From Acanthopleura granulata (Eukaryota; Mollusca; Polyplacophora; Chitonida; Chitonidae), in assembly GCA_016165875.1 (NCBI GenBank), contig JABBOT010000016.1, positions 5,354,327-5,418,326 on the forward strand: a stretch of 64,000 nt of DNA, read 5' to 3'. The position numbers and the translations under genes are program-made. Position 1 is the stretch's first letter. The number at the start of each line of letters is the position of its first letter. Of the stretch, positions 10,705 to 24,060 are shown piece after piece. Below the pieces are notes generated by a model, which was given only the letters and a program-made list of their open reading frames with translations, made no database searches and was not told the origin of the DNA.

Positions 10705-11800
10705 ATATACAAAACACCAAATACATCTTACTGGTTTTGATTAAAACTAGTTGGCTTTCCTCAATGAATATCTCAAATGTTGGTGAGTGACCTTGACACC
10801 TATTCCTCTTTAATGAGTGGCCAGATATCTGGAGCAATGTCAAACGTGCCACATCTTTCTTCTACACTTCTGCTTATGTCTGAATAACACAGAAAGTTTC
10901 CACGGACCATGAGATTGAGCTTTTGAATTGGATTTTATGCGTAGAATATCGAATGTTTTCTCTGTGGCATTGAAAACTGCTTCTTTATAGATGTTACCAG
11001 TTTAATTAGAATTTAATACAGCTGACATATTGCTTTGAGAGCCTTTGAGAGAGTCCGGAATGACTTGAATCAATCTCACATTTATTTTCGACGGTAAAAG
11101 TTGTATTACTTCAAACAGTGTTTCGAAATGTTTACTTTTTATTTAGATGTATTTAAACTCAGTTCGTTGATTTAGATATCTAGTCAGAATATGCATAATG
11201 TAGTCTAATAGTAACCAATTACATCATCGGACAGTACAGACTGATTACCAAATACATACCAAAGATCGTTTCCCTTAAGCCGCGCTAACTGACCATCTTA
11301 AATCGGTCAAATCATGGAGCCATGGCGCTTTACAACTCGGCAACTCTGTACATGTCGATTTTAGTCGCTGTTTTCCATCTTGGTACTGAAAGTCAGGAGA
11401 ATGGTTACGCGGGATAGTCATGTGTCCCTTGAGTGCCATAAATATCAGCCTTCATCCTGTGTGTGCGCGTTTGTTTGTCTTAACACCTAGAAGCACTCGA
11501 AGAGTAACACAGATACTCACGGACGCTGAAGAACCGAAGCACTTTGGGTAATTTAGCGAACGCATCCTGCGTGTGGCAGACGGTATGGACATTTTAAAAA
11601 TGTTGGCAGCTGGATGACAAATGGAGCCGGGCATTTAACAGAATTCCAAACGTGCCTTGACCATTTCTGTTACCATTCGCCAATAGGAGAGTTTCGAGAT
11701 TGAATTCTTTTATGGCTAAAGGTAAGAAAATCCCTGCACTAGGTGACCTGTCAAAAATGTTAGGCAACCATTTCTGATTACATTCAATAAGAAAAGTTTT
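10705..11800 (+). repeat. G-family dispersed repeat, unoccupied copy
   Basis: About 1.1 kb matching the reverse complement of 33870-35830 in the same order, for example CTCAATGAATATCT, AATGAGTGGCCAGATATCTG, TGTATTACTTCAAACAGTGT, GGACACATGACTA-type and GGATGACAAATGG-type segments. Near 10855-10865 (CTTTCTTCTAC) it runs straight through the point where the other copy holds the 845-bp foldback element. No intact reading frame is shared, and its origin is unknown. Confidence 0.8.
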
Positions 11801-11881
11801 CAAAAAATTTACTTAGATTAGACGTACGAGAGGGAAAATTGGGGAGGCAGGTAATCACTGTAAATTAAAATCAACAAAATT

Positions 11882-11990
11882 GCTTGACATTTTTGACAAA
11901 TCACATGACACAGTTGAACTCTTCTTACCTTCTACGACAAAAGAGTTCGAATTCGAAACTCCCCTATTTACACGGTGTCGTTGCTACTCT
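11882..11990 (-). repeat. G-family fragment in inverted orientation
   Basis: CATTTTTGACAAATCACATG and the following ~90 bp match the reverse complement of about 11680-11765, including CTTCTTACCTT and AATTCGAAACTC. It makes a local imperfect inverted repeat with a ~110-bp spacer. Translation of the two arms looks similar only because the DNA is related. Confidence 0.6.
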
Positions 11991-12789
11991 GGTTTTATCC
12001 TCTATATCTGCTGCGGTCTCGTTTATATTTTTGAAAGTCGTTTACTGCCTCTCCAGGGAAATATAACAAATCGCTATAGTTCACATTGTCTGTTACTGAG
12101 ACAGGATGGAAGAGTTCCATAAAAACGAACGTAACCCACCAATCAACCTACCAGATTATCAACCGGCACACGGCAGATGCCTCCTGAAAAACTGAGACCT
12201 ATATGACACACTTCTCCGTTAATGTGGAAGAGTTCGACTTCTTTGTGACTCGACTTGAGAACTGACAATTCGACGTTTTCTCGATGATATACAGTTGCCA
12301 TCAACCCACTGCGTGTGTTTCAATCGCTCTGTGGCTTGTGGAGATATTTGTGACTCGGAATTCTCTCTGGCCATGAAGTCGTTATGCAAACAGCCTACAG
12401 TTCCAAAGAGAGTTGAAAGAAACGGCCAGGAGACGAGAGTGTGGAGTACATGCAAAAACGGTTTCTATTTATAGCTTGTTTAGAGATAAATGTGATGATC
12501 CGGGATTACACATGTATCCCGATTGACGTCTTATACAAAATGTCAGACCAAATGTCCAGTGGCCGTCATTAACGTTGGTCTTCCACTGGCCAAACAGTAG
12601 ACGGTGTCATGTATCAGTTAAATAATTAAATTACGTCACTGGTTTAGCACGCAGGACTTAGCCATTAAATCATTGATTAACTTGTCGTTGTGAATCTCTT
12701 TGTCGTGAAATACTGAATAATAAATAACAACAGTTAACGAACTCTGACCTCTCATTTAAAAGTTGTTCATATCTGGTATTTACGGAATA
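11991..12789. other. Unassigned DNA
   Basis: No gene, tandem array or recognised dispersed repeat. Confidence 0.5.
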
Positions 12790-13525
12790 GTAACACCTGT
12801 GTCAAATACATGGCGAACTTATGCCTTTGATCATCACTCTTAGTTCCATCAATCCGCTAATTGCAGGTAATGATAAAGGTACCTGTTGTCTCAAGGCAAT
12901 CAATCTTCTTCCGCTGGAAACAACTGGCTTTCCGCCTTTTCTAATCCATTTTAAAAACTGCAAATTTCGCTATTTTTTAACTTTCGCAATCCGACAGCCT
13001 ATTGATTAGATAGGATATCCGGAATTAATCCAAATAAAACTGCAAAGAAAGACAAATCACTCCGTTCCTTTTTATAGTCTGTAGGAAGCTTTTGGCCATT
13101 CGACGAAGACGGATTAGAATCGAGTGTCAGCCTGCTGTGGATTTGAGAGGTCAAAAATAAAAGGACTCCTGGAAAAAAATTGTTTGGACGATTATCACAG
13201 AATGAAGTGTTTTATTTGTCAAAGAAGTCGAAGCTTTGTTCTGGTTTTATTCAAAACACGCCCACAGAGATGTTAAGCTTTGAGGAAGATCTACTGAATG
13301 CTTTCCTCCTTAGCAATTTCAGGCCTGGCAATAAACAAATACATCTTGGCAAACACAATGGTCATCCGTTATCACTTTTTGAGAAATAAAAATAAGAGCA
13401 ATAGTCTTCATAAAGATAAATTACGGTGATTTCTACAAGAGTTAATACTATATTGATTACTTTTGGCTATAACATTTGGTGAAAATGTGCACTTTTACAG
13501 TTTGCCATTTTCCCAGTCAAGATGT
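12790..13525 (+). repeat. F-family dispersed repeat, copy 1
   Basis: Parallels 32160-32840 in order: a GGTAATGATA motif, CAATCCGACAGCC, GATATCCGGAATTAATC, TTTTATTTGTCAAAGA, TTTGTTCTGGTTTTATT and GAATGCTTTCC. A related short piece lies near 33246. Open frames in the copies are not in the same frame, so no protein is supported. Confidence 0.75.
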
Positions 13526-14954
13526 CTGGAATTATTCTAAATACATTCCGGGAAAAAGTATATCACATCCCTCCCCTTTTCATGGTGTTCGGCACTAGAA
13601 ACCAAGCCACGAAGATGGAAAAGAACTACGACAGGATGTTATTGGTTTGATAAGGACAAAAAGCACGCTAACATAAACGGCTTCCTTTATGCGATCTTCA
13701 GTGACTTGTGTCTGTATTCAGGAGACTGTTGTCAATCTGGGACTGTAAAAGAATCCAGATGGGTTACATCAATATTATGTTTTTACGAATAATTGCAATC
13801 AAAATACCAGTGACATACCTGTATTTGAATTAAACCTACAAATCATTCATAGAAAACGAGTTTGAATTCTGAATTTGAAGTTCATACTTGGAAAATCGAT
13901 TGTATTCTTTGCGTCACTACAAATTGATGACCACTTCTGTCTTAAAAAAAATATTATTTTTTTCATTATAAATTGTTCAGCCTCTTGAAAGTCTCCTTAA
14001 TGATTCCTGATTGTTATACGAATTTAGGACTTGAGGCTTAGATTCAGTTACATTTTGTGTCATTAATGACCTTATACTTCTAATTTTGTCGAGGGAAAAA
14101 TGTCCAGCTGTTGTAGTTTCTTGCCTGACAGTAATGAAGATGTCGAATGTAAATAACACATTTCTCACTATACCTCTAAGCAAATCCTACAATGTATTTC
14201 TGTATTTGTTCACTCATGAATAAAAGTCGTCTGCTTTCAAAACTGAAGTATCTACACTGCTAAAGAATATTCAAACCGACGTATGAATGGTGTGAAAAAC
14301 TGAAGGCGTTATCGAGCCGTCATTACAAGTCACAATCCTGGGCATGCCCTGAAGCTGTCAGTAAATAAACGGACCGGGCTGTTTCCTTCCGGTCGTTCGT
14401 TGCAAATGATGATATTGTCGAAGCAATTATAATGTAAAGAATACAGGTGATCAATATTTTCTTTAATGTCTGTTCTCGGCATGTAGTGAGAAGCGAAGTA
14501 TTCGGTCCCCTGGTTGATTTGTATCGTTGAGGTTTCTCGACACAAGGGTTTTGTAAACAAAAACATGGGCTGAGATTCTAAATCAGGTTTGTAGAGTTAA
14601 CAATAACTACTTTCACGGTAACTCAGATCATTTCCTCTAAAAACGAGTATACCATAACATTGATTAAGATGGGTCCCTGGGAAGAGGTAAAAGAGTAAGA
14701 ATAAACCATTAGTTAAAAAACTCGTCGAACCCATTGAAAAGTGTTGAATTACTGGAGTAGAGGATTTCGCGGAACGACATTACAGTGGCCATTTGTAAAG
14801 GGTTTCTGGTTTGTACAAAGAGATAAGTACAAAACAGCACTGTTGAAAACAACTTCATCCGTGTTTTTAACCATTGCATGCTAATTTTTCACAAAATTTA
14901 TCCCAAACATTGACTCAAACATTTTCAAGATTAGGCTTGTACTAAGATGGTGTG
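13526..14954. other. Unassigned DNA
   Basis: No recognised gene or repeat family in about 1.4 kb. Confidence 0.5.
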
Positions 14955-15122
14955 TTCCAAATGGTATCTGGTCAATTCATTCATTAGCGTATCACGTCAA
15001 TTCGTCCAACAGGAAACCAGTACAAGACAACCCGTTCAAAATCCCGGGTCAACTCGTACAATGGCTAAAATCATGCACTGATAACCGTGATTGCCATCTA
15101 GATATACAGATGTGCGGTAAAA
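14955..15122 (+). repeat. Inverted arm, left
   Basis: The reverse complement of about 16308-16480 matches here, including CAACTCGTACAATGGCTAAA, ACCGTGATTGCCATCTAGAT and GTCAATTCGTCC. The arm holds internal near-repeats of a GTCAACTCG-type motif. Confidence 0.8.
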
Positions 15123-16307
15123 TTCTATTTATTGAGATAGATACATGTCACAAGTGGCATAAATAGTGAAAAACTTATTTCCAATGAAACAATTACACCA
15201 AATAAATAAAATCTACAAATATATACAAGAACAACATGTTTGAACATCCTAAACATCATCACGCTTAGGACACGTAACGTGTTACATTTTTGAAAACTGA
15301 TAGGTTAAACAGGTTAAATAGATACCTTTGGACAATATAAATAAAATCGAGAAATATCTAAAAGCATCACATTTTTCAAGCCCAATCACGGACAAGCCGT
15401 TATACTCGTAACACACTCTTCAAAAGGTGGGAAGCGGGTCTATCTCCAGGATAAAACTTCTCCCACAGCCCCACGATCCACACTTGCTGATTTCTGTAGG
15501 TTTTCTGTTGGATATGCTTCCCTTTCCCCTCAGTATTCAGCCTTCAGCCAGTATATATTTCACTTCTCACTGGGAAGAGGGTCAATTTCAAGTTAATCTC
15601 AGTAAGTTATCCATGATGGTGAAATGTGTATATGTTGTAATTATCTTTCGGGCACCATATTGGAAATTTTAAAAACCTGCAGTGAGAAGGGCCACACGAT
15701 CCGTTGCTTACCCCTAACCACAGGCGTGTTTGAGGGCTTCCCATTGTTTCCTTCCTGCGTTAAAAGTACTCGCCACTGACACTTTCAGTGAAAGATATTC
15801 TTAGGACCAATACCTATGACAGTATCTTCATTAATTCCACTCGGCGCTCTTTTATTTCTTATTAGTCTTGTAATTAGTCAGGAACTAGAATTGAATTGCT
15901 CCTAATTATTCTCTCCACGACATTTTGCCGAGAAAATGCAGAGAGAGTAAGACTATAGAAATGCACAAATATTATAACACCAAAAAAACGAAAGCTTCAT
16001 TTTGACTCAATATTTCAGCAATTTATTGGTGATTTCACTCAGCAAACAGTACTATCAACTTGTTCTTCATTAATATACAATATTGCATGACATGCGATGT
16101 TTTCGGGTAAAGCAAGAGGAAGAAATTTAGTTAAATCCACGGGATTCACTGTCCATTCCTGGTGCTGGTTAGGGTTTTCCCAACAACATTACTTAAGGGA
16201 TATCATTTCAACCGATTGCTATTTGCCTGAGATTAATAATACTCCAAAAGAAAAGAAAAACAAGATTGAACTCAATACGATGAAGACGACGAGCACCCCA
16301 AATAACC
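15123..16307. other. Interior between inverted arms
   Basis: About 1.2 kb with no recognisable transposase or other protein. The longest frame, 100 codons at 16097-16399, runs into the right arm. It may be the inside of a non-autonomous element. Confidence 0.4.
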
Positions 16308-16480
16308 AAACATCCATATATCTAGATGGCAATCACGGTCATTATTGCATGATTTTAGTCATTGTTCGAGTTGGCTCGCCATTGTCCGAGTTGACTTGAG
16401 AGCTTGGACGGGTTGACTTGCACAGGTTGCCTTTGGGACGAAATGACCTGTATTCTTCCAAATACCTTGAAATTTTTGTT
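16308..16480 (-). repeat. Inverted arm, right
   Basis: Partner of 14955-15122; CATATATCTAGATGGCAATC to GAAATGACCTG reads as its reverse complement. No flanking target duplication could be identified. Confidence 0.8.
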
Positions 16481-18071
16481 AATTAATTGGAATGGCTATT
16501 TTACATCAGGTGAAAGTATGGGTGGCATTTACATGTCTTAAACTATTTTCCAAGACGTTTTCAGCTAATAACAGATGTAAGATTTAACAAACAAATAATT
16601 TGCATGGCACATTTATTGCTTCACAAATAGAACACTCAAAATATAGGTGGGTTACAAGTTTTCAAAAGCTTTAGTTGCATAATGTGAACTTGGAAATATT
16701 TCACATGCTTTCCACCCATTGTAAAAGTGAAAACGCTTTGGATATTCCCGTAAACAACAATGCGAAATATAAATGAATAGGTATGCATGCTTCATTTTGA
16801 TATGCCAATCCAGGCAGTTGGATTATTTCCGGTTTAAAGATCTATTACAGAGATCCATTACGCCCAAATTCAATTCTCTCCGCTTTGATCGAGGAGCTGT
16901 ATACATATTCGTTCCGTGGTCTTCTTCTATTGTATCAAGATCACCGCAAGGCTTCCAAATTGTAGTAGAATTATATTTGTACTACCTGATAGATTTGATG
17001 TAATCTGTTGTCAAATGATGATCGATAGACGCAGTCTTTTATTTTCCACTGTTATGGCAAATTCTCTTTGCTGACTGATTCCACATTATTTATTGGATCA
17101 TCAGACAGATCTTAATGAAATCACCGTGACAGTTGAGATCAATCAGAATTTGTTTTTATTTCCATGTCTTCTTTAAACGCTTGTGTCTGTGTATTATAGA
17201 TTATATTAAAAAAGTAAACACCCATATTTCATGAATGACGCATCTTTCTGAGAAGAAAAACTGAATTCTTAAAATTATTTTCACTAATGCGTACGTCCAA
17301 CTGGAAAACGCCAATTAGCATTATGTGACTTGGGAGAAGGATTTCGTTGTTGAATGTATCGGGACTTGTGAAATTCGAAACTTTCAGTTTTTATTTCAAG
17401 TTATTCCATGGCGAAGGCCTTGTGAATGAGACACTTGATACTAGTTATTGAGTTGGCATATACACTTTAATACAGAGCCGACAGAAAGCAGCTGTGTCTA
17501 GAGTGGGCCCGACGACATTTCCACGGGCCGGAAATCTGTTCCCAAAGAAAACTAAGACAAAGGTGTTAGAGGTTGTTGCTAGTTATGTGGCAATAAGAAT
17601 TAAAATAATTTGATTTTATTTTCCCCTATATCATCATGTATTTTTTTTCATATACTTTCGTTGAACTGTAGTACTTCTTGTCAGTATAGATGTGTTTTTC
17701 TGGTGTAAATCAGTCCTAAAACCACCCTTGTAAGCATTGTCATCCTTGTGCACAGTTGTTGTTGCTTAATTTGAAACAGCCCAATAAATAATAAGGGCAG
17801 TGTGCAGAGAACCATTTCTTAGTTGATGTCCCATTTTTGGCCAATGAAATTAGCCAGAGTTATAGTATTCCGAGCTACTGCTCTACGCGGCTGTTTCTGG
17901 TTTTAAGAATGTGAGCTCTACCGATCGAATTTTTCCGGAGCATTATCAAATTTAAACCTACCAATGACAACCCATTCACACAATGACTGCACACTGAACC
18001 TTGCAGGCCCCTAAACAAAGAATTAGATTAAGTTCACATTTATGTTTTGACGTGTAAATATCAGCGTATTA
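16481..18071. other. Unassigned DNA
   Basis: No gene or recognised repeat in about 1.6 kb. Confidence 0.5.
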
Positions 18072-18245
18072 TGGAAGGGGGAAACCGGGCCAAGCCCGGG
18101 GAAACCCACGGCCATCCGCAGGTTGTCGACAGTAGTTTCCACGTGCGATTAGAGAGGAAGCCCACCAGAGCTGGACTTGAATTCACAGAGACCACATTGA
18201 CGGGTGGCCACTGTACTGCACTGCCACGCTAACCACAAGGGTCCG
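18072..18245 (-). mobile_element. SINE1, tail-truncated copy
   Basis: Carries the GC core GAAACCGGGCCAAGCCCGG, then CCATCCGCAGGTTG, CCACGTGCGATT, AGCTGGACTTGAATTCACAG (B-box region, reversed) and CACGCTAACCACAAGGGTCC (A-box region, reversed). The AAAT tail and the GTATAAGTGAAATATTC segment are missing on the left. Confidence 0.8.
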
Positions 18246-19189
18246 AACTACTCACCCCCCCCATCCACCCCCACCCTCATGCAGCCTATAAAAGTACCAA
18301 ATATTGTCCTGGAATGTTTTTTCTATTCCATAAATTTTCCTCTGTCGCTGTTCATGGAATGTCTCGTTGTTTGTTGAGGTACTTGAATTTCTCATTACTA
18401 ATATATATGTGAAATTTGCGGAAACCGTTTATCAATACTGTATAAGTATTCCGATGGGTAAAAATTGTGCCCCATTTTTTGGCAAACCTATACCTGTTCT
18501 CGTATGAATACGACTATATGCATAAGTTATTCAAGATTAATCTTCATCAGGCTATTTCTCATTAACCAGATTTGACAGCTGTAAACAAACCATACATAGC
18601 AAAAACTGTGAAAGATATATAGCCACCTTCACTGAATTTAACGGAATTTACACAGACGGCACAGATTTAGACAGATTTTCACCAGATGGCACCTCTTATT
18701 TGGACTTCTTACCTGTACAATGACAACATTGGTTTCCTGTCACGCCGATTTTAGGATAAGAGGGATAGTTTCGATTTTGATGTTGTGAATTATCCCTTCT
18801 TGGATAGCAATACACCGAATGGTCCTGCATATGGCTTATCTGGCCTTGTAGCATTTGTTAGATCCTGTCTGCTGAGTGATGATTTCAATCACCGTCATTA
18901 CGGTTACAGTAAAACCTCGTGTATCAAGCCTATTCCATCAAACGCATGCGCTCTAAGTTTCTCACGCTTTACAATGAGTACAGCTCTCATGTTGGTCAAC
19001 ACAGACGTAATGTTCGGAATCTCCGAGACTCTGCTTTACAACTGTGTGTAACTGAGGGCTAGGATCGCCACGTTGGATATATGCAATCAAAGCGCGACTG
19101 ACATACATAGTCGATTATCGACACCATATATATTAAAATGGTACATGATTTGAAAACTGATCTTATTCACCTGCCTGGAACATTCATTA
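18246..19189. other. Unassigned DNA with a C-rich tract
   Basis: A CCCCCC/CCACCC-rich patch lies at about 18257-18277. Nothing else is recognised; the 88-codon frame at 18785-19051 has no known match. Confidence 0.5.
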
Positions 19190-19400
19190 CGCCTTTTCGT
19201 CATCATTGAAAGCTGTTGGCTTCTTCTCTCTGCATGAATCCGTCCTAAGTTTTATATTTATACCTTTACTTAATCCTTTGGTGGTTCGTGTTTTTATTCT
19301 TTTTGGAAACCCGGAACGCTCATTTTGCTTGATGGCTGGTATACAAATGTCGGTTTCGACGGCGAGGTTCGGAACCTCTCCATATGACGTTGTTTACAAA
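19190..19400 (+). repeat. D-family dispersed repeat
   Basis: GCCTTTTCGTCATCATTGAA, then CTCTGCATGAATCCGTCCTA, GGTGGTTCGTG, CCCGGAACGCTCATTTTG and CAAATGTCGGTTTCGACG match the reverse complement of 47600-47760 and 46980-47060, and the plus-strand copies at 31.5 and 33.5 kb. An 85-codon frame spans it but is not conserved between copies. Confidence 0.7.
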
Positions 19401-19451
19401 GGGAATATATCTATGCGAAGTTTGGCTAAAAAGGTCAAACCAATTAGCTTG

Positions 19452-19935
19452 TATAATGAATGAGCTTGGCTGAAATGCCACTTCGGCATTGTTTCAGCCA
19501 TATTTTAACGACCTTGATAAAACAATCTGTGTGTAAAACACAGATGATCATTACACCACATTCTGTAAAGTACATCAACGGGTTACCGCACTGCCATTGA
19601 CTTCCGGTTGTGATAAAATACTCGTCGTGATTGCCACCTGGCAACGGGTCGATGACCTCACACAATCGCACAGGAGAAACAAGACCTGTCATGGCGGAAT
19701 GATGTAACCGGACGTACAGAAAATTGCAGGGCGTTTAATTCCGCTCTATGTCAGAGCTTTCACCGGTGTTTACCGGAAGTGTTGCAGTCTCTCGATCTGG
19801 TCCCATTGTTTTTCGCTACAGGATTTCATCTGTAACCGGCAAATAGATGACCGAAAATATCTAAAACTATTGTGATATTCTCAGAAAAATCTATTAAACA
19901 TGTTGGTTGATATTTTCCTCCATTGGAAATCCAAT
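19452..19935 (-). mobile_element. E-family SINE-like element, uninterrupted copy
   Basis: About 480 bp matching 8380-8676 plus 9108-9245 in reverse complement. Its left end, AATGAGCTTGGCTGAAATGC with CTTCGGCATTGTTTCAGCCA, is the 3' tail on the minus strand. This copy supplies the unoccupied site for the MITE at 8677-9107. Confidence 0.75.
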
Positions 19936-20161
19936 GCCACCCGTCTGATAACATAATCAAATTATCTATATATCTATACACAGAGTCTTCTGAAAATAAT
20001 ATACATGTACAAATGCAAAAGTACTGTTTTTCTGGGCGTGGACGGACCAGCTGGCTCAAATTGCTTAACCGCTTGTTCGTTGTGAATATCAATCCATTGA
20101 CTAATCAAGGCGCGTGTTCAAATCCAGATCTGGCTGCTTTTTCTTATATTTTCTGCCACGA

Positions 20162-20325
20162 AGGGTCCTCCGTGGCCGAGGGGTTTAGCGCGCTAGTTCA
20201 GCGTAATGACCTCGGTGCCTCTCTCCAATGCGGTCGTTTTGAGTTCCAGCCTAGGCTGGTTTCGTAGTAGTGAAATATTTTTGAGTACAGCGTTTGACAC
20301 AGATCAAACAAATAAATAAATTATG
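20162..20325 (+). mobile_element. SINE1 with internal deletion
   Basis: The head GGTCCTCCGTGGCCGAGGGG with TTTAGCGCGCTAG, then CCAATGCGGTCG, TTTTGAGTTCCAG (weak B box) and CCTAGGCTGGTTTCG, jumps directly to GTAGTGAAATATTTTTGAGT and an AAAT tail. The GC core between them, about 100 bp, is missing. Confidence 0.85.
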
Positions 20326-22039
20326 CCACCAATGTTGTCCAATGCCGGGCATCTGATTTACTTCAGACACTCCAGGTTCTCCACCTTTAAGCGTACCCAC
20401 CACCATATAAGTGAGAAATTATAGACGAATAAAATAATAGGATGAAGTGTGCACATTTTCAAAGACCTGGTATCCTTTAACTAATAACTCCCTTCAATAT
20501 TTTTATGAAAAATTACGATAACGAAATAATGGCTAAAAGTCTGTTCGAATAAGTTGGTTAGCGAGGGCAGCCATATTGTGTTCATTATACAGGAGCTCTT
20601 TTGAAAATAAAGGTAGTAATAGTGTCGCGCTCGTGATTTCTTATCTACGTTACAAAGGAGTGTAAAGAACATAGACTGGTGTTTGTGCTGACACTTTAAT
20701 GTAGACCTTTAATGTTGCCGTCAGAGAGGGAATGTGTATGCTGCTCGAAGGGGCAAGCAACCGTAAACCAGGCTCAGATGACCAGGGAAGGTTTAGAACT
20801 GGCGTAAATTTAAAAAAAAGTACATGTACGTTCCGTAAGAAATGAGTAAATGAATAATACACCTTACATCTGTAGAAGAGAAACAAATGAAGTGGGATAC
20901 GGACTGAGGTTGCATAGTGAATTAAGAAAGAATGATTCTTTATCTGATCATTTTTGTTCGTTTCACCACAGTAAATGTGGAAGAGTTGAAATTTTAGATC
21001 TCGGTGACCTGAGGTTAGGGTAATCCGCGGTACATGTAAGAAGTATCCGTCGGAACGTTGTCTTTCACTCTTCATAATTTCAAATGAACTTAAAACTGTG
21101 TAAATATCACAAGGCAACTTTAAAAACCGCTATATTAACCCCGAGTTAAATGGCAGCATATGACGTATTGGTATATTGCCTGAGACATGGGTATTGCTGC
21201 TTATCGTTGATTGGTTACCGGCTGACATGCCTCCTCTCACTCACGTCTTAAATGAAGGCCAATCTACCGACTTCGATTTAATATTTCAAAGTGTAAAAAA
21301 TTTCAAAATATATATAATTAGTGTTTTTAGACAGAACAAGTTACCCTCTTTCCATTCCATACTGTGTCATCCTTTTATTTTGTTCTTTAAGCCTCTAGCG
21401 TTCCAGTATCACACCCTTGGCCTCCTATATCCACACGGCCCGAGTCACTTCTAGCGCACACGAAGAGTTGGACGAGGGGAGAGTTCAAATAATGACTTGA
21501 GGATTGTTACCGGTACAGACTAGCTGACGCCGCCAGCCATGGTGTTGAATTCATCGATATACATCCATCTTTTCACTTACTGCCTTCATCTAAAACTGAA
21601 AATTCGTTTTTTCCCAAAATCACTGTACTGCGAGGCTCCTTACTGTAGGATCTTAAGCACGAATTCTCGAGACGATGACTAAGGCTAAAAAGCTAGTCCT
21701 TTCTTACCAAGAGTAGATGTTGGTTTAGTAGTGTGTAATGGATATATCATTTTGTGGGAAAAGTCCGCCATTGTGATGTATGAGGGCTCTTTTAATCAAG
21801 ATATTAAATGTATTTATTAAGTAAATAGTGAATCCTGACACTTATCGCCCAAAGTGGTAGGAATTGTAAACTTTGGTACGGATTTGGTCGGTAAGTTTCG
21901 TCGGCGGGAACAACAATCCCAGGATTGTTCATGCTGTGCTGTATTTTCGCTTGTATTCTGATAAGGAAGGTTGACACTAATCCCTGCGGACTAATAACAA
22001 GGCCAAAACATTAATGACTCCACACAGCATTTGTAGAAA
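20326..22039. other. Unassigned DNA
   Basis: No recognised repeat. It holds the longest open frame of the window, 155 codons on the minus strand (20650-21117), with no recognisable domain and no supporting gene structure. Confidence 0.5.
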
Positions 22040-22776
22040 AAACGGGAAAGTTTCCTATCACAGGGCGTTTCACTGTCACTCATGTAATTGTGGAGCGTTC
22101 TGTTGCCAATAAAATAGTTTCCTGCAACGTCAGATTTCAAATTAAAGGTTTACTGTAGGATTTGCTCAGGCAAAAAATTTGTACAAAACAGTTATTTTTC
22201 TTCAGGGTTCTCGACCAGTTGTTGGAGAAATTTTTTTTGTGATGTTCAAGAAAACTTTGTGGAGCCCATGTGGTTTGTTTCACGTTATATAGATGATCTG
22301 TACTATGTCTTGGGTTGACACGCATTACTGCCCAGGCATTTGACTAAATCCACTCGATATTTACAAACAAGATAATTCTCATGGTATTTATCTGCCTGAA
22401 GTAGAAAAGCAAATGATCCATTTAATGTCATGTTTTTGTCTGTTTTATTCGGCGTTTAAGACGTTATATGCTCGCGTCAGCCTGTTATTCCGAGAACATT
22501 TTTACATACCCGGACTATCCAGTTCCGAATCAAAAATCTGACATCTTAAAATGCCTCGCCGTGTAATTGGTTTGGAACAGCTGTAAAAAAAAACGTTACA
22601 TTACAAGATTTTAAATATTCCTCTAACATTTCAGTTTTAGGGTAATACCGACAGCCAACGTACAAGTCTGAGATTAGTCATTCGATGCGAATGTCGTCCT
22701 CTTGCCGATACAGAAAAGCACGCTGTATATATAAGGTTTTGTACTAAACATGTCTCACATTTTGTGTGGTGAAAAT

Positions 22777-23312
22777 GAGCTAACTGTTGTTAGACACTGT
22801 GATGTAAAATGAGTTGAGTGTTGTGAGAGACTGTGATGTAAAATGAGTTGAGTGTTGTGAGAGACTGTGATGTAAAATGAGTTGAGTGTTGTGAGAGACT
22901 GTGATGTAAAATGAGTTGAGTGTTGTGAGAGACTGTGATGTAAAATGAGTTGAGTGTTGTGAGAGACTGTAATCTGAATGAGTTGAGTTTTGTGAGAGAC
23001 TATGATGTAAAATGAGTTGAGTGTTGTGAGAGACTATGATCTAAAATGAGTTGACTGTTGTGAGACTGATGTAAAATGAGTTGAGTGTTGTGAGAGACTG
23101 TAATCTGAATGAGTTGAGTGTTGTGAGAGACTGTGATGTAAAATGAGTTGAGTGTTGTGAGAGACTGTAATCTGAATGAGTTGAGTGTTGTGAGAGACTA
23201 TGATGTAAAATGAGTTGAGTGTTGTGAGAGACTGTGATGTAAAATGAGTTGACTGTTGTGAGAGACTGTGATGTAAAATGAGCTGACTGTTGTGAGATAC
23301 TATGACCTAAAA
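22777..23312. repeat. 34-bp minisatellite, about 15-16 copies
   Basis: The unit reads GATGTAAAATGAGTTGAGTG plus TTGTGAGAGACTGT. Variants carry AATCTGAATGAG or ACTATGAT; edge units are the most diverged. It sits at the same place as the 33-bp array of segment 2. An antisense open frame here is just the repeat translated. Confidence 0.95.
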
Positions 23313-23977
23313 TGCTGACTGCTGATTCCGAGGTCCTGTTCATCAAGTGATTCCAGACCATTACCTTAAGCTGCTCTTTGCACAAAACTCTTAAACATCT
23401 GCATCGAATCGATGGAATTTTGACTGTTAATTCCGTGCAGGGGGGTTTCAAGTTTGAGCATCTATGTTCGAATTGTTTTTTGTTGTTAAGACGACTTAAG
23501 TTTGAACTTCGGTAGACAAACGGCAGTGTAAAACAGGTCCTTGCGGATTGAGTTTATTTCAGGAGCAATTCTCTTTCGTCCCTATGGGATGACGTGGCTG
23601 TCAAATGTGCCTTAAATGATGTAAACATACAAGATTCATAACTTCCGTCAACCGGGTGACGACTCTACCACGGAGTTAAGAAATACCCGAGCCTGCATCA
23701 CCGGTCAGTGTATTTAAGAAACAACAACCTTAGCTCCCGTGGGTGACTTTTCTGTCTATCTTTATCGTCTCTAATCCTGATAACCTCGAGGCGGTCGACT
23801 CTGAGGCTCCCACGATCACCCCGAGTTGCCATGGGAAAGTTTAGTCATCGAGTTACTTAGCACCTTACGTGCACAAGGAACACTCGGGTGACCTGAAAAT
23901 ACAAAACGTTTAATTAATTCTTTAAAGTCAATTTGTTGTACATTATTGTCATAGAGACGTCCTCGTCTGTCTAGTGA

Positions 23978-24060
23978 AGGAATGAATCATTATTGCTTAA
24001 CACCGTTTCAGTATCATTTCAGCCGTTTTGTGTTGAGAATATGTTAAAACAAGGAGAAAT
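23978..24060 (-). mobile_element. E-type retroposon 3' tail in segment 1
   Basis: GAATGAATCATTATTGCTTA, ATTTCAGCCGTTTTGTG and GAATATGTTAAAACAAGG resemble the tail and adjacent 3' UTR of the LINE at 47.07-47.63 kb. The same relic is present at 30527-30600 in segment 2, so it predates the duplication. Confidence 0.5.

Noticed and set aside
20650..21117. 155-codon minus-strand open frame, the longest in the window
   Set aside because: No recognisable domain, no splice or promoter context, and a length expected by chance in 64 kb of six-frame AT-rich DNA.
23041..23451. 136-codon minus-strand frame with repeated SLTTLNSFYI-like units
   Set aside because: It is the 34-bp minisatellite translated; the frame is a by-product of the repeat.
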